DNA of 64,000 nt from Flavobacteriales bacterium (GCA_015665275.1 JADFAL010000008.1:1-64000); one strand, 5' to 3'. Numbered from the stretch's first letter, positions 37,316-46,672 are shown. Notes: generated by a model from the letters alone, not told the origin. Numbers and translations: made by a program.

Positions 37316-39103
37316 ATGAGACGATTGATGAACCGAAAAGCTACGGTTATTGCGGGAATGTTTTTAAGCCTTGGATTGTTATCTGCTGGCTATGCATCTA
37401 CCAAATTAGAAGGCATGAAAGCTGTAAATACTCCACCAAGATCTGGTGGTCTAGCAGCAGTAGCTATTCAAGATAGAACAGGCAGTCCGATTTCCAGTGG
37501 TTTGTGTTCAGCTTGCCATGCGGGCGGAAGTTTTGGAACAACCTTTCAAATTACCGTTCGAGATCTTGGAAATAACATTGTCACTTCCTACATCCCAGGT
37601 GCACAGTACACTGTAGAATACATTGTTGCAGGAACAACCGGAACCCCAAGTGGATTTGGGATGCAATCTGCAATACTCGATGCATCCAACAGTAATGCAG
37701 GGAGTTTTGGTTCTGTAAGTACTACTAGCACGCAAGTTTCAACTATTGGAGGCATTCAATTTGTAGAGCAACAAGGCGCCAGCTCCTCCGGCCTTTTCAT
37801 CGTTGATTGGACCGCTCCTTCCTCGGGTACGGGTAGCGTTACTGTATACGGAAACGGTATTGCGATTAATGGCAATGGGGGAACAAGTGGCGATGCGGGA
37901 TCACCAGCGGTCAATCTAAGTTTGACTGAAGATGTGCCCACTGCGATCAATTTTCCAGGGAATCCATATTGTTCTGACGCAACAAATCCAACGCCCTCGG
38001 TAGTAGGAGAGCAAGGAGGAACTTTTAGTGCTCCTCTTGGCTTAGACATCAATACTGCATCAGGTTTGGTCAATATCGCAGGGTCAACTCCGGGAACATA
38101 TACCGTAACGTATTCCGGTGCTACAGAAACCGCGACATTTGATGTTACCATCAATGAAACATACAACACAACTGATGCCGTTTCTATTTGCCCCAATGAG
38201 AGCTATCAATTCGGTAGTCAAACGTTGACGGCATCCAACGTAGGATTGAATACACAAGTATTCCAAGCTTCGAATGGTTGTGATTCAACGGTAGATCTTA
38301 CACTTTCTGTTTTGCCCTCACCGGTTACTCAGCTTTCTCAGTCTATTTGTTCCAACGAGACAATTCAATTCAACGGTCAAACACTGGACGCCTCGAATGC
38401 CGGTTTGAATACTTTCACAACTTCAGGTTCTAACGGTTGCGATTCCACATTAGAGTTGACTTTAAACGTTTTGTCTTTAGATACGGTTCAGGTTTCCGAA
38501 ACCATTTGTCAGGGTGCAACATTCGATTTCAATGGACAAATTTTAGACGAATCCAATGTGGGATTGAATACAGCGACACTTTCCAATGTGAACGGTTGCG
38601 ATTCTATCGTGGAACTAACGTTAAGTGTCACACAAATAGACACAACTATAACTCCGAATCTTTTCTCACTAATATCGAACGAAACCAGTGCCAATGCCAG
38701 CTTCGTATGGCTTGACTGCGAAGACAACCTAGCTATTGTTCCAAACGAAAACACTGAAACATTAAACGTTGTCGATTTCGGATCGTGGGCAGCAGTGATC
38801 ACTTTAGATGGATGTGTAGACACTACGGAATGTGAAATGCCATTCTATATGGGCATCGACGAGAACAATACTTCTGCGATACAAGTATATCCTAGCCCCG
38901 CCGAAAATACTCTTTACGTGAAAAACCTATCGGATTTGACCGAAGTGGACTTCCTTCAGATTGTAAATCTCTCTGGACAACAAGTATGGTCAAACACATC
39001 ACTAACAGACGAAATAAACGTTAGTGCTCTTCCACCAGGGACCTACTTCCTGAAGGTAAGACATGCTAAAGGTGAAGACATTGTTCGTTTCATAAAGCGA
39101 TAA
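37316..39103 (+). CDS. Choice-of-anchor V protein with tripled repeats and T9SS domain
   Basis: 595 residues. A signal peptide (residues 1-28, ending SAGYAS) is followed by a choice-of-anchor V/Reeler-like domain to about residue 205, which contains GLCSACHAGGSF, a CxxCH segment of the family. Then come three tandem repeats of about 45 residues, each with an S/TIC..E/A...F.-GQ/S-TL.ASN.GLNT core and NGCDS.V/LELTL.V end. The C-terminal sorting domain begins VYPSPAENTL and ends EDIVRFIKR. It is probably a surface adhesin. CxxCH could bind heme, but this motif in the family is not shown to do so. Confidence 0.87.
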   Translation: MRRLMNRKATVIAGMFLSLGLLSAGYASTKLEGMKAVNTPPRSGGLAAVAIQDRTGSPISSGLCSACHAGGSFGTTFQITVRDLGNNIVTSYIPGAQYTVEYIVAGTTGTPSGFGMQSAILDASNSNAGSFGSVSTTSTQVSTIGGIQFVEQQGASSSGLFIVDWTAPSSGTGSVTVYGNGIAINGNGGTSGDAGSPAVNLSLTEDVPTAINFPGNPYCSDATNPTPSVVGEQGGTFSAPLGLDINTASGLVNIAGSTPGTYTVTYSGATETATFDVTINETYNTTDAVSICPNESYQFGSQTLTASNVGLNTQVFQASNGCDSTVDLTLSVLPSPVTQLSQSICSNETIQFNGQTLDASNAGLNTFTTSGSNGCDSTLELTLNVLSLDTVQVSETICQGATFDFNGQILDESNVGLNTATLSNVNGCDSIVELTLSVTQIDTTITPNLFSLISNETSANASFVWLDCEDNLAIVPNENTETLNVVDFGSWAAVITLDGCVDTTECEMPFYMGIDENNTSAIQVYPSPAENTLYVKNLSDLTEVDFLQIVNLSGQQVWSNTSLTDEINVSALPPGTYFLKVRHAKGEDIVRFIKR

Positions 39104-39135
39104 TATCGAGTTAAAAAGCAAACCGAATTTAGAAT

Positions 39136-39173
39136 AAGAAAGGGCGTTAAGATTTGTCGAAATGTCCTTTCTT
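39136..39173. terminator. Candidate bidirectional terminator
   Basis: AAGAAAGG at 39136-39143 pairs with CCTTTCTT at 39166-39173 over a 22-nt loop, with A and T runs on both sides. It lies between the convergent choice-of-anchor V and serine-hydrolase genes. The long loop makes it weaker than the other terminators here. Confidence 0.5.
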
Positions 39174-40721
39174 TTAATCAACTCGCTTCAAATCCAAATC
39201 ATGGAAATCAAAGCTGAAATCAATGTTGGGTGAAATACCTTTCATTTTGATTGCGATAGCCTTCCCATTTTCATCTAGCGTAAAGGAGGCAAAGGCATCA
39301 CAATTCATTTCGCGATAATCCCATTTAATGGCGAAGGTATTTGCTTGATAGAAGAACATTTCGCCTGTGAGTCTTGGAGATCTTTTAGAAGAAAACAAAA
39401 GTTTACCATCCTTCTCTTCGATGATACAATCTCCAAACCAATCATCGCGGTAGGTTCCTGTATAATCATCTAGTTTCAAATGATCAGTTTTGGCATTTTC
39501 ACATGTTTTCCAAACGGCATCTACTACTCCATTTGCTTCTCCTGTTGACCGTATCAAATACCCGGAAATACGCCCCATCCAATCAGCATCCGGAGCGCCC
39601 AGATAAGCATCCATAATTTCATTCATCACAGAAATAAAAGCGTAGCTGCCAGGAGAAGTGTTGGTGAGAACAACAATTCCTGCATTCAACTCTGGAATTA
39701 AAACCGTATGCGATAGCATGCCCGGCATTCCTCCCGTATGACTCACAATTGAATAACCGTTTTTATCTTCCAAGTCCCATCCCAATCCATATGCGTTGTA
39801 GTGCGTATTGTAAGGACCTTGTCCGACCGCAGAAGACCAAATCATCGTTTGCATTTCCCACATTTTGGCGTGTGTATTGGACTGCAATAAAGTATCTCCA
39901 TCGAACACTCCTCCATTCAGTTGGGTAATCATCCAATTGGATAAATCCTCTGCACTTGCATAAATTCCACCAGCTGCTCCGAAAACCTTGTTTGGGTCTA
40001 AATATTCGTTGATTTGTTCCAACTCACCATTTTCAGTAGAATGCGGCATCGCAATATTCTTTGTTGATTTTAAATTTTCACGATACGCCGCAGATCGTTT
40101 CATACCGATGCGTTCCATGATTTCGTCCTCCACAAATTGATCCCAAGGCTTACCGCTTACGCGGTTAATTACTTCACCCGCAACGATGTACAAAAGGTTG
40201 TCATAATCGTATTTCGTTCTGAATTCAGATACAGGTTCTTGATGTTGAAAGCTACTGAGGATATCATCAATGGTAAAATCCGATCCATCGGGAATAAACA
40301 TTAAATCTCCAGCACCCAATCCCAAACCGCTTCGGTGTGTCACCAAATCTACAATGGTGAAGTGCTCCGTTACGTATGAATCGTACATTCGGAACTCAGG
40401 TATGATGTCCACGACTTTATCGCTCCAGCGCAACTTTCCCTGATCCACTAACATCCCCAACGACGCTGTGGTAAAGGCTTTACTGTTTGAGGCGATACTA
40501 AAAAGTGTATTCTTATCCACCTTTGTTCCAGCATCCAATGACGCGATTCCATATCCTTTTGAGTGAATGACTTTACCATCCTGAACAACGGCCACAGCGA
40601 CACCGGCCTGCTCGACAGATTTCAAAGAAGCGTTTACTACACTGTCAATATATTCCGGAGTTACTTGACCAAAAGAAACTGATAGACAAAATGTTAAAAG
40701 AAAGGCTGCAACTATTTTCAT
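39174..40721 (-). CDS. Secreted class C beta-lactamase-family serine hydrolase
   Basis: 515 residues from the ATG at 40721, which begins a signal peptide (MKIVAAFLLTFCLSVSFGQ); the frame extends upstream to 40748. The beta-lactamase/transpeptidase-like domain has the nucleophile S-x-x-K in FSIASNSKAF (near residue 80), the Tyr motif KYDYDNLLYIVAGE (YxN, near residue 185) and SHTGGMPG (HTG box, near 320). A C-terminal DUF3471-like beta-barrel follows (LDDYTGTYRDDWFGDCII). Such proteins are usually D-peptidases or esterases rather than antibiotic-resistance lactamases. A TACTTTCG box near 40745 may be the promoter. Confidence 0.9.
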   Translation of the reverse strand: MKIVAAFLLTFCLSVSFGQVTPEYIDSVVNASLKSVEQAGVAVAVVQDGKVIHSKGYGIASLDAGTKVDKNTLFSIASNSKAFTTASLGMLVDQGKLRWSDKVVDIIPEFRMYDSYVTEHFTIVDLVTHRSGLGLGAGDLMFIPDGSDFTIDDILSSFQHQEPVSEFRTKYDYDNLLYIVAGEVINRVSGKPWDQFVEDEIMERIGMKRSAAYRENLKSTKNIAMPHSTENGELEQINEYLDPNKVFGAAGGIYASAEDLSNWMITQLNGGVFDGDTLLQSNTHAKMWEMQTMIWSSAVGQGPYNTHYNAYGLGWDLEDKNGYSIVSHTGGMPGMLSHTVLIPELNAGIVVLTNTSPGSYAFISVMNEIMDAYLGAPDADWMGRISGYLIRSTGEANGVVDAVWKTCENAKTDHLKLDDYTGTYRDDWFGDCIIEEKDGKLLFSSKRSPRLTGEMFFYQANTFAIKWDYREMNCDAFASFTLDENGKAIAIKMKGISPNIDFSFDFHDLDLKRVD

Positions 40722-40809
40722 GGATGATGAATTTACACGAAAGTACAAATCAAATTGAACGTTACCATTTTTAAATTGTACATTATATCAGCAAACAACA
40801 CGCTACATC

Positions 40810-41547
40810 ATGTCAAAAAAACATCAAATCTCAATCCCCGATCCGTGTCAGGAAGATTGGAACGAAATGCAAGCCACTGGCCTTGGTCGTTATTGTAACA
40901 GCTGTGAACAAAATATTCAGGATTATAGCAAATTGAGCGATAATGAACTCGTTCAATTATTAATGTCCGACAAACCGCATTGCGGAAATTTCGATGAAGC
41001 CCAATTGGGCCGCGTTTTGCAAATGGATCGTCGAAACTTGCTTCCAACAATGAACTTGAGAGCCGTTGCGCTGGGATTTGGAATTCTTGTAACCACAACT
41101 TCTTTTGCTTCGAACAAACCGGTAAAAACCAATTCCTTCGACTTGATCGAGGTAGCAAGAGGCACCACTTTATTTACGTATGAGGATCAAAGCTCTGACG
41201 TAGATGAATTGTGTCATTTCATTGTGATGGACACCGAGAGCAATTATTTGTCCGGAGCAAAATTAGAATTACTGGACGACAAAGGACATGTAGTAGAGGT
41301 GATTACAACGGATAAAAACGGAATGGCGAGTTACAATCGTAAAATGATCAATGAAATGCGCATTCGTGAGATTCGGGTAATTCCAAATTCAACAAAGTAC
41401 GAACGTGTTACCATTGCATTTGAAGGAGCGGAAAGAACGGATCATCAAGTAATCCAAGTAGAAGCGAAAGCGCCCAAACCAGCGAAAACGCCTAAATACA
41501 ACCGACGACATATGCGTGGAGTAGTAGCCTACGGAAATAAATACTAA
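40810..41547 (+). CDS. Membrane protein with N-terminal cysteine motif
   Basis: 245 residues. The N-terminus has the motif I-x-PC-x-E-x-W-x-x-M....GRYCNSCE...QDYSKLSDNELVQ..., a cysteine-rich cytoplasmic segment seen in many small Bacteroidota proteins. A helix (LRAVALGFGILVTTTSFAS, residues 77-96) follows and then an exported beta-rich domain with carboxypeptidase-regulatory-like strands (LSGAKLELLDDKGHVVEVITTDKNG). The C-terminus is basic. Function is unknown. A related but truncated copy lies 1.5 kb downstream. Confidence 0.72.
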   Translation: MSKKHQISIPDPCQEDWNEMQATGLGRYCNSCEQNIQDYSKLSDNELVQLLMSDKPHCGNFDEAQLGRVLQMDRRNLLPTMNLRAVALGFGILVTTTSFASNKPVKTNSFDLIEVARGTTLFTYEDQSSDVDELCHFIVMDTESNYLSGAKLELLDDKGHVVEVITTDKNGMASYNRKMINEMRIREIRVIPNSTKYERVTIAFEGAERTDHQVIQVEAKAPKPAKTPKYNRRHMRGVVAYGNKY

Positions 41548-41591
41548 CGATATATTGATCCATAGACTGGAGTCACTATTCTATCAGAGCT

Positions 41592-42101
41592 TTAAAGCGA
41601 ACCTTTAGGAGTGACTTTGTATTTCACTGGCCCGTCAATTTTGTCTGTAATTAAAAAGATGTACGGCTGCGTTAAAACGGTAATTGCTGCTCCTTGAGGC
41701 GATGATAACGACAGGTGCAATATATAGGATTTAGCCCCATCTGCTTGTATCTGCATTAAACTCTCGGCAGTTAATGAATATCCTCCAGTAGAACGAACAG
41801 GTTGAAAATACGCCACGATAGATTGTTTGCCGAAGTCTACATCACTCTCATCTAGATCATCCAAAGCACTGGTCACGTGATCGACTGAATTCATTTTTTT
41901 GCAGATCGCATTTAACTCTTTTTGCGAATTACAAACGACAATAGATTCTTCAATTCCCTCGGAACCGCCCCCCATAAGGTCACCGCTTTGAATCAACTCA
42001 ATATCAAACGATTTTGTTCCGTCCTTACCGTCTTTCATAGATTTACACGAAACTAAGATTATGGAGATCAATATCAACGCTAAGAAAGATGCTTTTTTCA
42101 T
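41592..42101 (-). CDS. PrcB-like lipoprotein
   Basis: 169 residues with a lipoprotein signal ending ILVSC. The C-terminal half (QSIVAYFQPVRSTGGYSLTAESL ... AAITVLTQPYIFLIT) is a PrcB C-terminal domain, found in a protease-complex subunit of spirochaetes and in many uncharacterised lipoproteins. The precise role here is unknown. It is convergent with the cysteine-motif gene 44 nt away. Confidence 0.78.
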   Translation of the reverse strand: MKKASFLALILISIILVSCKSMKDGKDGTKSFDIELIQSGDLMGGGSEGIEESIVVCNSQKELNAICKKMNSVDHVTSALDDLDESDVDFGKQSIVAYFQPVRSTGGYSLTAESLMQIQADGAKSYILHLSLSSPQGAAITVLTQPYIFLITDKIDGPVKYKVTPKGSL

Positions 42102-42312
42102 GTGCTGCTTTTTAATTCAATTGCTATAATACAAGTAACAAGCCAAAAAAAGGGCCAAAAAACCTTTTTTTACCTTAACAATAGTATGACTTTCTTGTAA
42201 TCCTCGTCCATCCCACTCTTTTATTCATTGATTTCTAACAAATTATAAAACGCAACGTCCCAGTGCAACGAAAGAGATAGTGACGGCGTTATCAAGGAAA
42301 CAATCGTACTAC

Positions 42313-42474
42313 ATGAAATTACTTTGTACCATATCTTTTCTATTTTGTCTTAGTCTATTATTCGGTCAACCCTGCTCCTGCCTTAAGCTTGAAGGCGGCT
42401 TTAATAGGTGCAGGCTTGTTGATGACCCTTCCTTCTTTCGGTTCAGAAACACCGGAACGGCAGCCAAAGATTGA
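42313..42474 (+). pseudogene. Signal-peptide fragment, frame-broken start of the 42389 gene
   Basis: The ATG at 42313 gives a good signal peptide (MKLLCTISFLFCLSLLFGQ) followed by PCSCLKLEGGFN. The frame then runs out of register with the downstream domain that begins in the +1 frame at about 42389, and reads to a stop at 42474 without homology. This looks like the start of an inactivated or fused gene. Confidence 0.5.
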
Positions 42475-42844
42475 CCTGATCTCGACAATCACTAATTCAG
42501 ACACATCCGAAGAAGTTGGAGATCCACCTGGAAAAAGGAAGGTATCCATTGTAGCCTTAAATGAAAGTCGAGGGATTCCAATGGAAGACGTGAAATTCAA
42601 TTTCCTCAATAAAGAGAGAAAAGTTGTTTTCTATGCTACCACGGATGAAGAAGGACTTATTTCAATAAAGGAAAGTAAACTTCAGAAAAAAGGGATTGCA
42701 TTTATTCAAGTTGAAGGAACTGAAGACTACGATACGATGATAATTCCGTATGAAGGGGAAGAAATCAGAATTGTCGCTAATATTCAGGTGAAATTCATGG
42801 AGTACATGATCATTGGCATGGTGGAGCACGACAATCTTCGCTAG
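42389..42844 (+). CDS. Truncated paralogue of the 40810 protein, lacking the cysteine segment
   Basis: 151 residues from a TTG at 42389 (MKAALIGAGLLMTLPSFGSETPE). This start is itself a credible signal peptide and aligns with the helix of the 40810 product (LRAVALGFGILVTTTSFASNKP). The rest is a comparable beta-rich domain (MEDVKFNFLNKERKVVFYATTDEEG, FIQVEGTEDYDTMIIPYEG). The N-terminal cysteine motif of the paralogue is missing; instead, an out-of-frame signal peptide precedes it. The gene is either a decayed remnant or a protein that has become exported after losing its N-terminus. The stop overlaps that of the DUF2256 gene on the other strand. Confidence 0.5.
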   Translation: MKAALIGAGLLMTLPSFGSETPERQPKIDLISTITNSDTSEEVGDPPGKRKVSIVALNESRGIPMEDVKFNFLNKERKVVFYATTDEEGLISIKESKLQKKGIAFIQVEGTEDYDTMIIPYEGEEIRIVANIQVKFMEYMIIGMVEHDNLR

Positions 42845-42981
42845 TTTTTCTTACCTCTGCGACAGCGTTCGCTACAATACTTTACTTCGTCCCAATTACT
42901 TGCCCACTTCTTGCGCCACTTAAATGGTTTATCACAAGTAGCACATTGTTTTTCGGGTAGATGAACCTTATGATGCGCCAT
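42841..42981 (-). CDS. DUF2256 small zinc-ribbon-like protein
   Basis: 46 residues, beginning [19 protein letters not shown], with the core [19 protein letters not shown] and ending [10 protein letters not shown]. The pairs CATC and CSERC can bind zinc, and the KW/RKKW block is the family signature. DUF2256 genes are commonly found beside photolyase/cryptochrome genes. The start codon lies 14 nt inside the photolyase gene, marking it as the last gene of that operon. Its job is unknown, perhaps RNA or nucleic-acid binding. Confidence 0.9.
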   Translation of the reverse strand: MAHHKVHLPEKQCATCDKPFKWRKKWASNWDEVKYCSERCRRGKKN

Positions 42982-44440
42982 TTCGTTTTCCGGGTTTTAC
43001 ATGCAGCGCTAGGATACGTTTTTTCTCTTCTTGCACCTCTTTCATTTTTCTGTGCCCCCAAATTTTGGATCTGGCCTGACGACCGCTTTCCTCTAAATTC
43101 ACGAGTGGTTCTGGGTATTTTTCACCCAATTTGAAATCATACATCTCTTGCTCGAACGGAGTCATCGTCCATGGTTCGTGAATAAATTCGGCAGGACACT
43201 CTCTTAATTCCGGCACCCAAGTTCGAATGAAACTACCTTTGGGATCGTGGTCTTTGGATTGCTTCACTGGATTATAGATGCGAACGGTATTCACACCCGT
43301 GGTTCCGGCCTGCATCTGAAATTGCGTGTAGTGAATGCCCGGTTCATAATCCAAAAAGAGCCGAGCGATATGATAAACGCCATCGCGCCAATCCTGATCT
43401 AAATGATGGCAAAAGAAAGATACCAACATCGAGCGCATTCGGAAATTAATCCAGCCAGTTTGGCGCAATGCTCGCATACACGCATCCACTAATGGATATC
43501 CAGTTTTTCCGTTTTCCCATGCCTTGATGAATGCTTCGTTCTGATCGTGCTCGAGCAATTCATACCCCTTGTTGACGCAAATTGTCTCATACGAACATTC
43601 GGCTTCGAATTTCTGAATGAAATGACTGCGCCATTGCAACCGCATTAAAAAGGCTCTGTACGCCCGTTTGTTGTTTTCATAATTTGGATGAAATCGGACA
43701 TAGTGAAAGATTTGCCGTACACTTAAATTCCCCCAAGCAAGATATGGAGACAAGCGCGAACTCGACTTTCTACTGAATTCCGGTTTGGAAATATGCCGTT
43801 GATAATTCCTACCTCGATCCGTAGCAAACGAATACAAATAATTCCAGCCAGCCCGCTCACCTCCCGGTTGCATTTGATGGTCTTTCACAGAAATTTGCGC
43901 TAAAAAGTCCACTGGCAGTTCAAAATCCTTGCTTTGCCATTCCACTCCCGTCATGTTGAAATCATTCTCGATAATAGATTCACCAATGTAATCGAACCAA
44001 TGATCTTCCCAACCCTTCCGGCTCCTAGATGCTCGAATAACTCCGTCTTTTTCTACATCCACCCATTGCACCTTGTTCTTTTCAAAAATCGATGCAACTT
44101 CCTTATCTATATTCCACGTGTGTTGCGTTCCAGACTCTTGATAGCTGAATACCTGCTTCACATCAAACGCTTCGCAAAGGGATTGAAAAATAGCGGATGA
44201 TGATCCGTAACATACTGTAACTTGATGTCCCGTAATCTCCAAACTTCGGTTCATTTCCATCAACGACTGATATATGAAACGATGATGCCGGGGTGCCATA
44301 TCTTTGTAGTTGACAATCTCTTCATCAAATATGTACAATAACACTACCGGTAGATTTCCGTTAGATGCCAGTTTGAGTGGCTCATGATCTTGGGTGCGAA
44401 GGTCGCGCTTAAACCAAACTATGTTGATGGCCTCACGCAA
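42968..44440 (-). CDS. Cryptochrome/photolyase-family flavoprotein
   Basis: 490 residues. The N-terminal alpha/beta antenna domain is shown by [21 protein letters not shown] and [20 protein letters not shown]. The FAD-binding C-terminal domain has [62 protein letters not shown] and [25 protein letters not shown]. This binds FAD and, as photolyase, uses blue light to repair pyrimidine dimers; a cryptochrome photoreceptor role is the alternative. It overlaps the FAD-binding relative upstream by 8 nt. Confidence 0.93.
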   Translation of the reverse strand: MREAINIVWFKRDLRTQDHEPLKLASNGNLPVVLLYIFDEEIVNYKDMAPRHHRFIYQSLMEMNRSLEITGHQVTVCYGSSSAIFQSLCEAFDVKQVFSYQESGTQHTWNIDKEVASIFEKNKVQWVDVEKDGVIRASRSRKGWEDHWFDYIGESIIENDFNMTGVEWQSKDFELPVDFLAQISVKDHQMQPGGERAGWNYLYSFATDRGRNYQRHISKPEFSRKSSSRLSPYLAWGNLSVRQIFHYVRFHPNYENNKRAYRAFLMRLQWRSHFIQKFEAECSYETICVNKGYELLEHDQNEAFIKAWENGKTGYPLVDACMRALRQTGWINFRMRSMLVSFFCHHLDQDWRDGVYHIARLFLDYEPGIHYTQFQMQAGTTGVNTVRIYNPVKQSKDHDPKGSFIRTWVPELRECPAEFIHEPWTMTPFEQEMYDFKLGEKYPEPLVNLEESGRQARSKIWGHRKMKEVQEEKKRILALHVKPGKRNGAS

Positions 44441-45512
44441 TTTCTGGCAGTACTTTTTTAAGTTCTTTCCAGTAACGGAAGAAGGATTTTTCTAGTGGAA
44501 TTTCAGGATGCAACCAATCTCTGCTTTCACGAATTCCCGAAAAATGAGACGAAAACGGATGCTCTTTGAAGTAAATATCGCCCTTGACTTGTTGACGCAG
44601 CGTGGCGAAAGAACCGACGTAAATTTGAATCTCGGGGATGTTCTTGGAAAGTTCCAATACGAATTGGATCGTTTTTGAACCTAAGGGATATTCTATAAAA
44701 TGATCAGGCTCTAATAGCAACACTCGATTTGCATTGATGTCTGAATGCCAATTTGGATCGAGATTGTAATGGGTATAAAGGAGTGTTGGCAACTCGGGGT
44801 TTAAGGCTGCATTGGATTTGGGCAATTCTGTAATCACATCCATTTGAACTTCTGGTTCCAATATTTCAGGTACTGGCATATCAGTAATTCTTTCATAGGA
44901 AACGTCAAGAAAGGTGCCCCTTTGTTCGCTGTCAAAATATTTGTTGATGTTGTCCTGATTGGCATAATACCTTTTCGAACTGTTGGTACCCGCCACCCAT
45001 TGCCAGCTCAATGCATTGCTGCCCCAATCGGCATCCAATAGATGTGCATACATCCAACGTGCGCCTTCTTTCCAATAAGACTGGCCCACGTTACATACGA
45101 TAGACGCTACATACATACGCATGTGGTTGTGCATATATCCCGTTTCGTATAACTCTTTTATAGCATCATCAACCGCACGAATGCCCGTTTTTGCACGAAC
45201 GATTGCTTCTGGCATTTCAAAATGACTCAATCTATCTTGTGGGTGTAAAATGTCCTCGTCAATATTCTGTACTTGCCAAACCCGCTGCCAATAATCTCTC
45301 CAGGCCAACTCCTGAACAAATTTTTCAAAGGGTCGAATCGTATCAAATCGTTCTAAGAGACTTTCATAAATCATGCGCGTGCTTAGAACGCCTCGAGAAA
45401 TATAGGGAGACAACCTAGAAACGGATCCCGATTTGTAATTTCTTGAAGCTACATAACTGCGTGGGTCGAAAGCGTCTACCAATTTTAATATGTCCTTGTA
45501 TTGTGTTACCAA
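44433..45512 (-). CDS. Photolyase-related FAD-binding protein with permuted layout
   Basis: 359 residues from a TTG at 45512, the only start after the in-frame stop at 45525-45527. The FAD-binding photolyase domain comes first: [58 protein letters not shown] and [31 protein letters not shown]. After residue about 240 a Rossmann-like part resembling the N-terminal antenna domain of photolyases follows ([30 protein letters not shown] ... [14 protein letters not shown]). The order is thus reversed relative to ordinary photolyases. It overlaps both neighbours in the operon. Its activity is unproven. Confidence 0.85.
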   Translation of the reverse strand: MVTQYKDILKLVDAFDPRSYVASRNYKSGSVSRLSPYISRGVLSTRMIYESLLERFDTIRPFEKFVQELAWRDYWQRVWQVQNIDEDILHPQDRLSHFEMPEAIVRAKTGIRAVDDAIKELYETGYMHNHMRMYVASIVCNVGQSYWKEGARWMYAHLLDADWGSNALSWQWVAGTNSSKRYYANQDNINKYFDSEQRGTFLDVSYERITDMPVPEILEPEVQMDVITELPKSNAALNPELPTLLYTHYNLDPNWHSDINANRVLLLEPDHFIEYPLGSKTIQFVLELSKNIPEIQIYVGSFATLRQQVKGDIYFKEHPFSSHFSGIRESRDWLHPEIPLEKSFFRYWKELKKVLPEIA

Positions 45513-45781
45513 CGTTTCGAAACTTTATTGTTTGAAATATTTCGCTGGCGAGAACATTTAAATCGATCGATTTCTTTGGACCTTTTCTTAAGATGCTTAC
45601 TACTCGTTCCACTTTCAACGCGTTTGCGCCATAGGATGTAACTCGAACGTTTGAGTTGCGTTCGCATTATTTTTTTCACGTCATTCTCACGCAGGCCGAA
45701 TTGCAGGAAAATCGCATCGAAGGGTGTTCGATCTTCCCAGGCCATTTCGATCACACGGTCTATATCAGGCTCCTGCTTCAT
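45506..45781 (-). CDS. TIGR03643/DUF2805 family protein
   Basis: 91 residues. The family signature is IDRVIEMAWEDRTPFDAIFLQFGLRENDV, then KKIMRTQLKRSSYILWRKRVESGTSSKH. It looks like a small helix-turn-helix-type protein. TIGR03643 genes are often found near photolyase genes. It overlaps both the preceding Lacal_2735 gene (17 nt) and the FAD-binding gene (7 nt). The C-terminus is lysine- and arginine-rich, compatible with nucleic-acid binding. Confidence 0.85.
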   Translation of the reverse strand: MKQEPDIDRVIEMAWEDRTPFDAIFLQFGLRENDVKKIMRTQLKRSSYILWRKRVESGTSSKHLKKRSKEIDRFKCSRQRNISNNKVSKRW

Positions 45782-45947
45782 TGGCTTCGATTGCTTTGAT
45801 TTTATCCAAAACTTTCTCTGCTTCTGCCATAATTCTGTCGGCTTCGGTACGATTGCTCGTGCTCATCTGTTTCGACTCCTCCAACAGCTTCATGTACTTG
45901 GCATTCAGCTTCTCTTTCTCTGATTTCTTCTTGAACAATCCTAACAT
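45765..45947 (-). CDS. Lacal_2735 family protein
   Basis: 60 residues, beginning MLGLFKKKSEKEKLNAKYMK and followed by LLEESKQMSTSNRTEADRIMAEAEKVLDKI. This is the Lacal_2735 family of short helical proteins from flavobacteria. It probably forms a coiled-coil helix. It lies 4 nt after the SDR stop in the photolyase operon and overlaps the TIGR03643 gene by 17 nt. The function is unknown. Confidence 0.88.
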   Translation of the reverse strand: MLGLFKKKSEKEKLNAKYMKLLEESKQMSTSNRTEADRIMAEAEKVLDKIKAIEANEAGA

Positions 45948-45951
45948 AACT

Positions 45952-46644
45952 CTACATATTTAAGGTGGATCGACCTCCGTCCACATGAATCACTTGTCCG
46001 CTTATCCATGACGCTTCTTCTGATAACAAAAACGCAATGGTATTGGCGATATCTTCGGGCTCCCCCACACGACCTAATGGATGTGCTTTCCCGTGGGCTT
46101 CTTTCTTTTCTTCCGTATTGATTAATCTTCCAGCTAACTGAGTATCAGTAAGGGAGGGCGCTACGCAATTCACACGCACATGAGGAGCCAATTCAGCCGC
46201 GAGCGCTTTGGTCATTCCCTCAACGGCACCTTTAGAAATAGCTACTTGTGTATGGTATGCGAAACCGCGTTGAACTGCTACTGTAGAAACGAAGACAACG
46301 GATGCATCCGAAGCATTTCTAAGTGCTTTTACATTTGCCTGAACTGCTTTCAAACCACCAGTAACTTGGAGGCGAATGTCATCTAAGATTTCATCTTCCG
46401 AAAAGCGGTGAAAGGGTTTTAGGTTAATGGAGCCCGGACAATAGACAATTCCATCCAACGTTTCCGGCAAGGAAATCGTGGATGTAGAATCATTCAGTGC
46501 ATCAAACGATACGTATGTTACATTATTGGCCGGAGCCGGTTCATTTGAGAAGTACGTTCCTATAACGTTTGAATTCTCTCCCAACATCACTGCTAATGCT
46601 CTACCAATACCGCTAGAGGCACCGATTACGAGGTAGTTTTTCAT
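45952..46644 (-). CDS. SDR-family protein with incomplete catalytic site
   Basis: 230 residues. The Rossmann motif is NYLVIGASSGIGRALA and the C-terminus is a standard SDR end (HPLGRVGEPEDIANTIAFLLSEEASWISGQVIHVDGG). The catalytic Y-x-x-x-K is altered: the lysine (Lys138) is present in QVAISKGAVEG, but the tyrosine position holds Val134. The NAG motif is replaced by YCPGS. Binding of NAD(P) is likely, but ordinary dehydrogenase chemistry is doubtful. It is the first gene of the photolyase operon. Confidence 0.86.
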   Translation of the reverse strand: MKNYLVIGASSGIGRALAVMLGENSNVIGTYFSNEPAPANNVTYVSFDALNDSTSTISLPETLDGIVYCPGSINLKPFHRFSEDEILDDIRLQVTGGLKAVQANVKALRNASDASVVFVSTVAVQRGFAYHTQVAISKGAVEGMTKALAAELAPHVRVNCVAPSLTDTQLAGRLINTEEKKEAHGKAHPLGRVGEPEDIANTIAFLLSEEASWISGQVIHVDGGRSTLNM

Positions 46645-46672
46645 CCCTTAATTTTTCCTAAAAATACGGTTT

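Noticed and set aside
37506..37545. c-type cytochrome motif CSACH in the choice-of-anchor V protein.
   Set aside because: It is a conserved part of that surface domain, with no other cytochrome features, so heme binding is not claimed.
38150..38635. Tandem repeats that might be read as a CRISPR-like array.
   Set aside because: They are three diverged units of about 135 nt that encode a protein repeat in one frame, with no constant short repeat or spacers.
39174..40721. Antibiotic-resistance beta-lactamase.
   Set aside because: The S-x-x-K, YxN and HTG boxes are shared by many D-peptidases and esterases, and the C-terminal barrel domain fits that wider family better.
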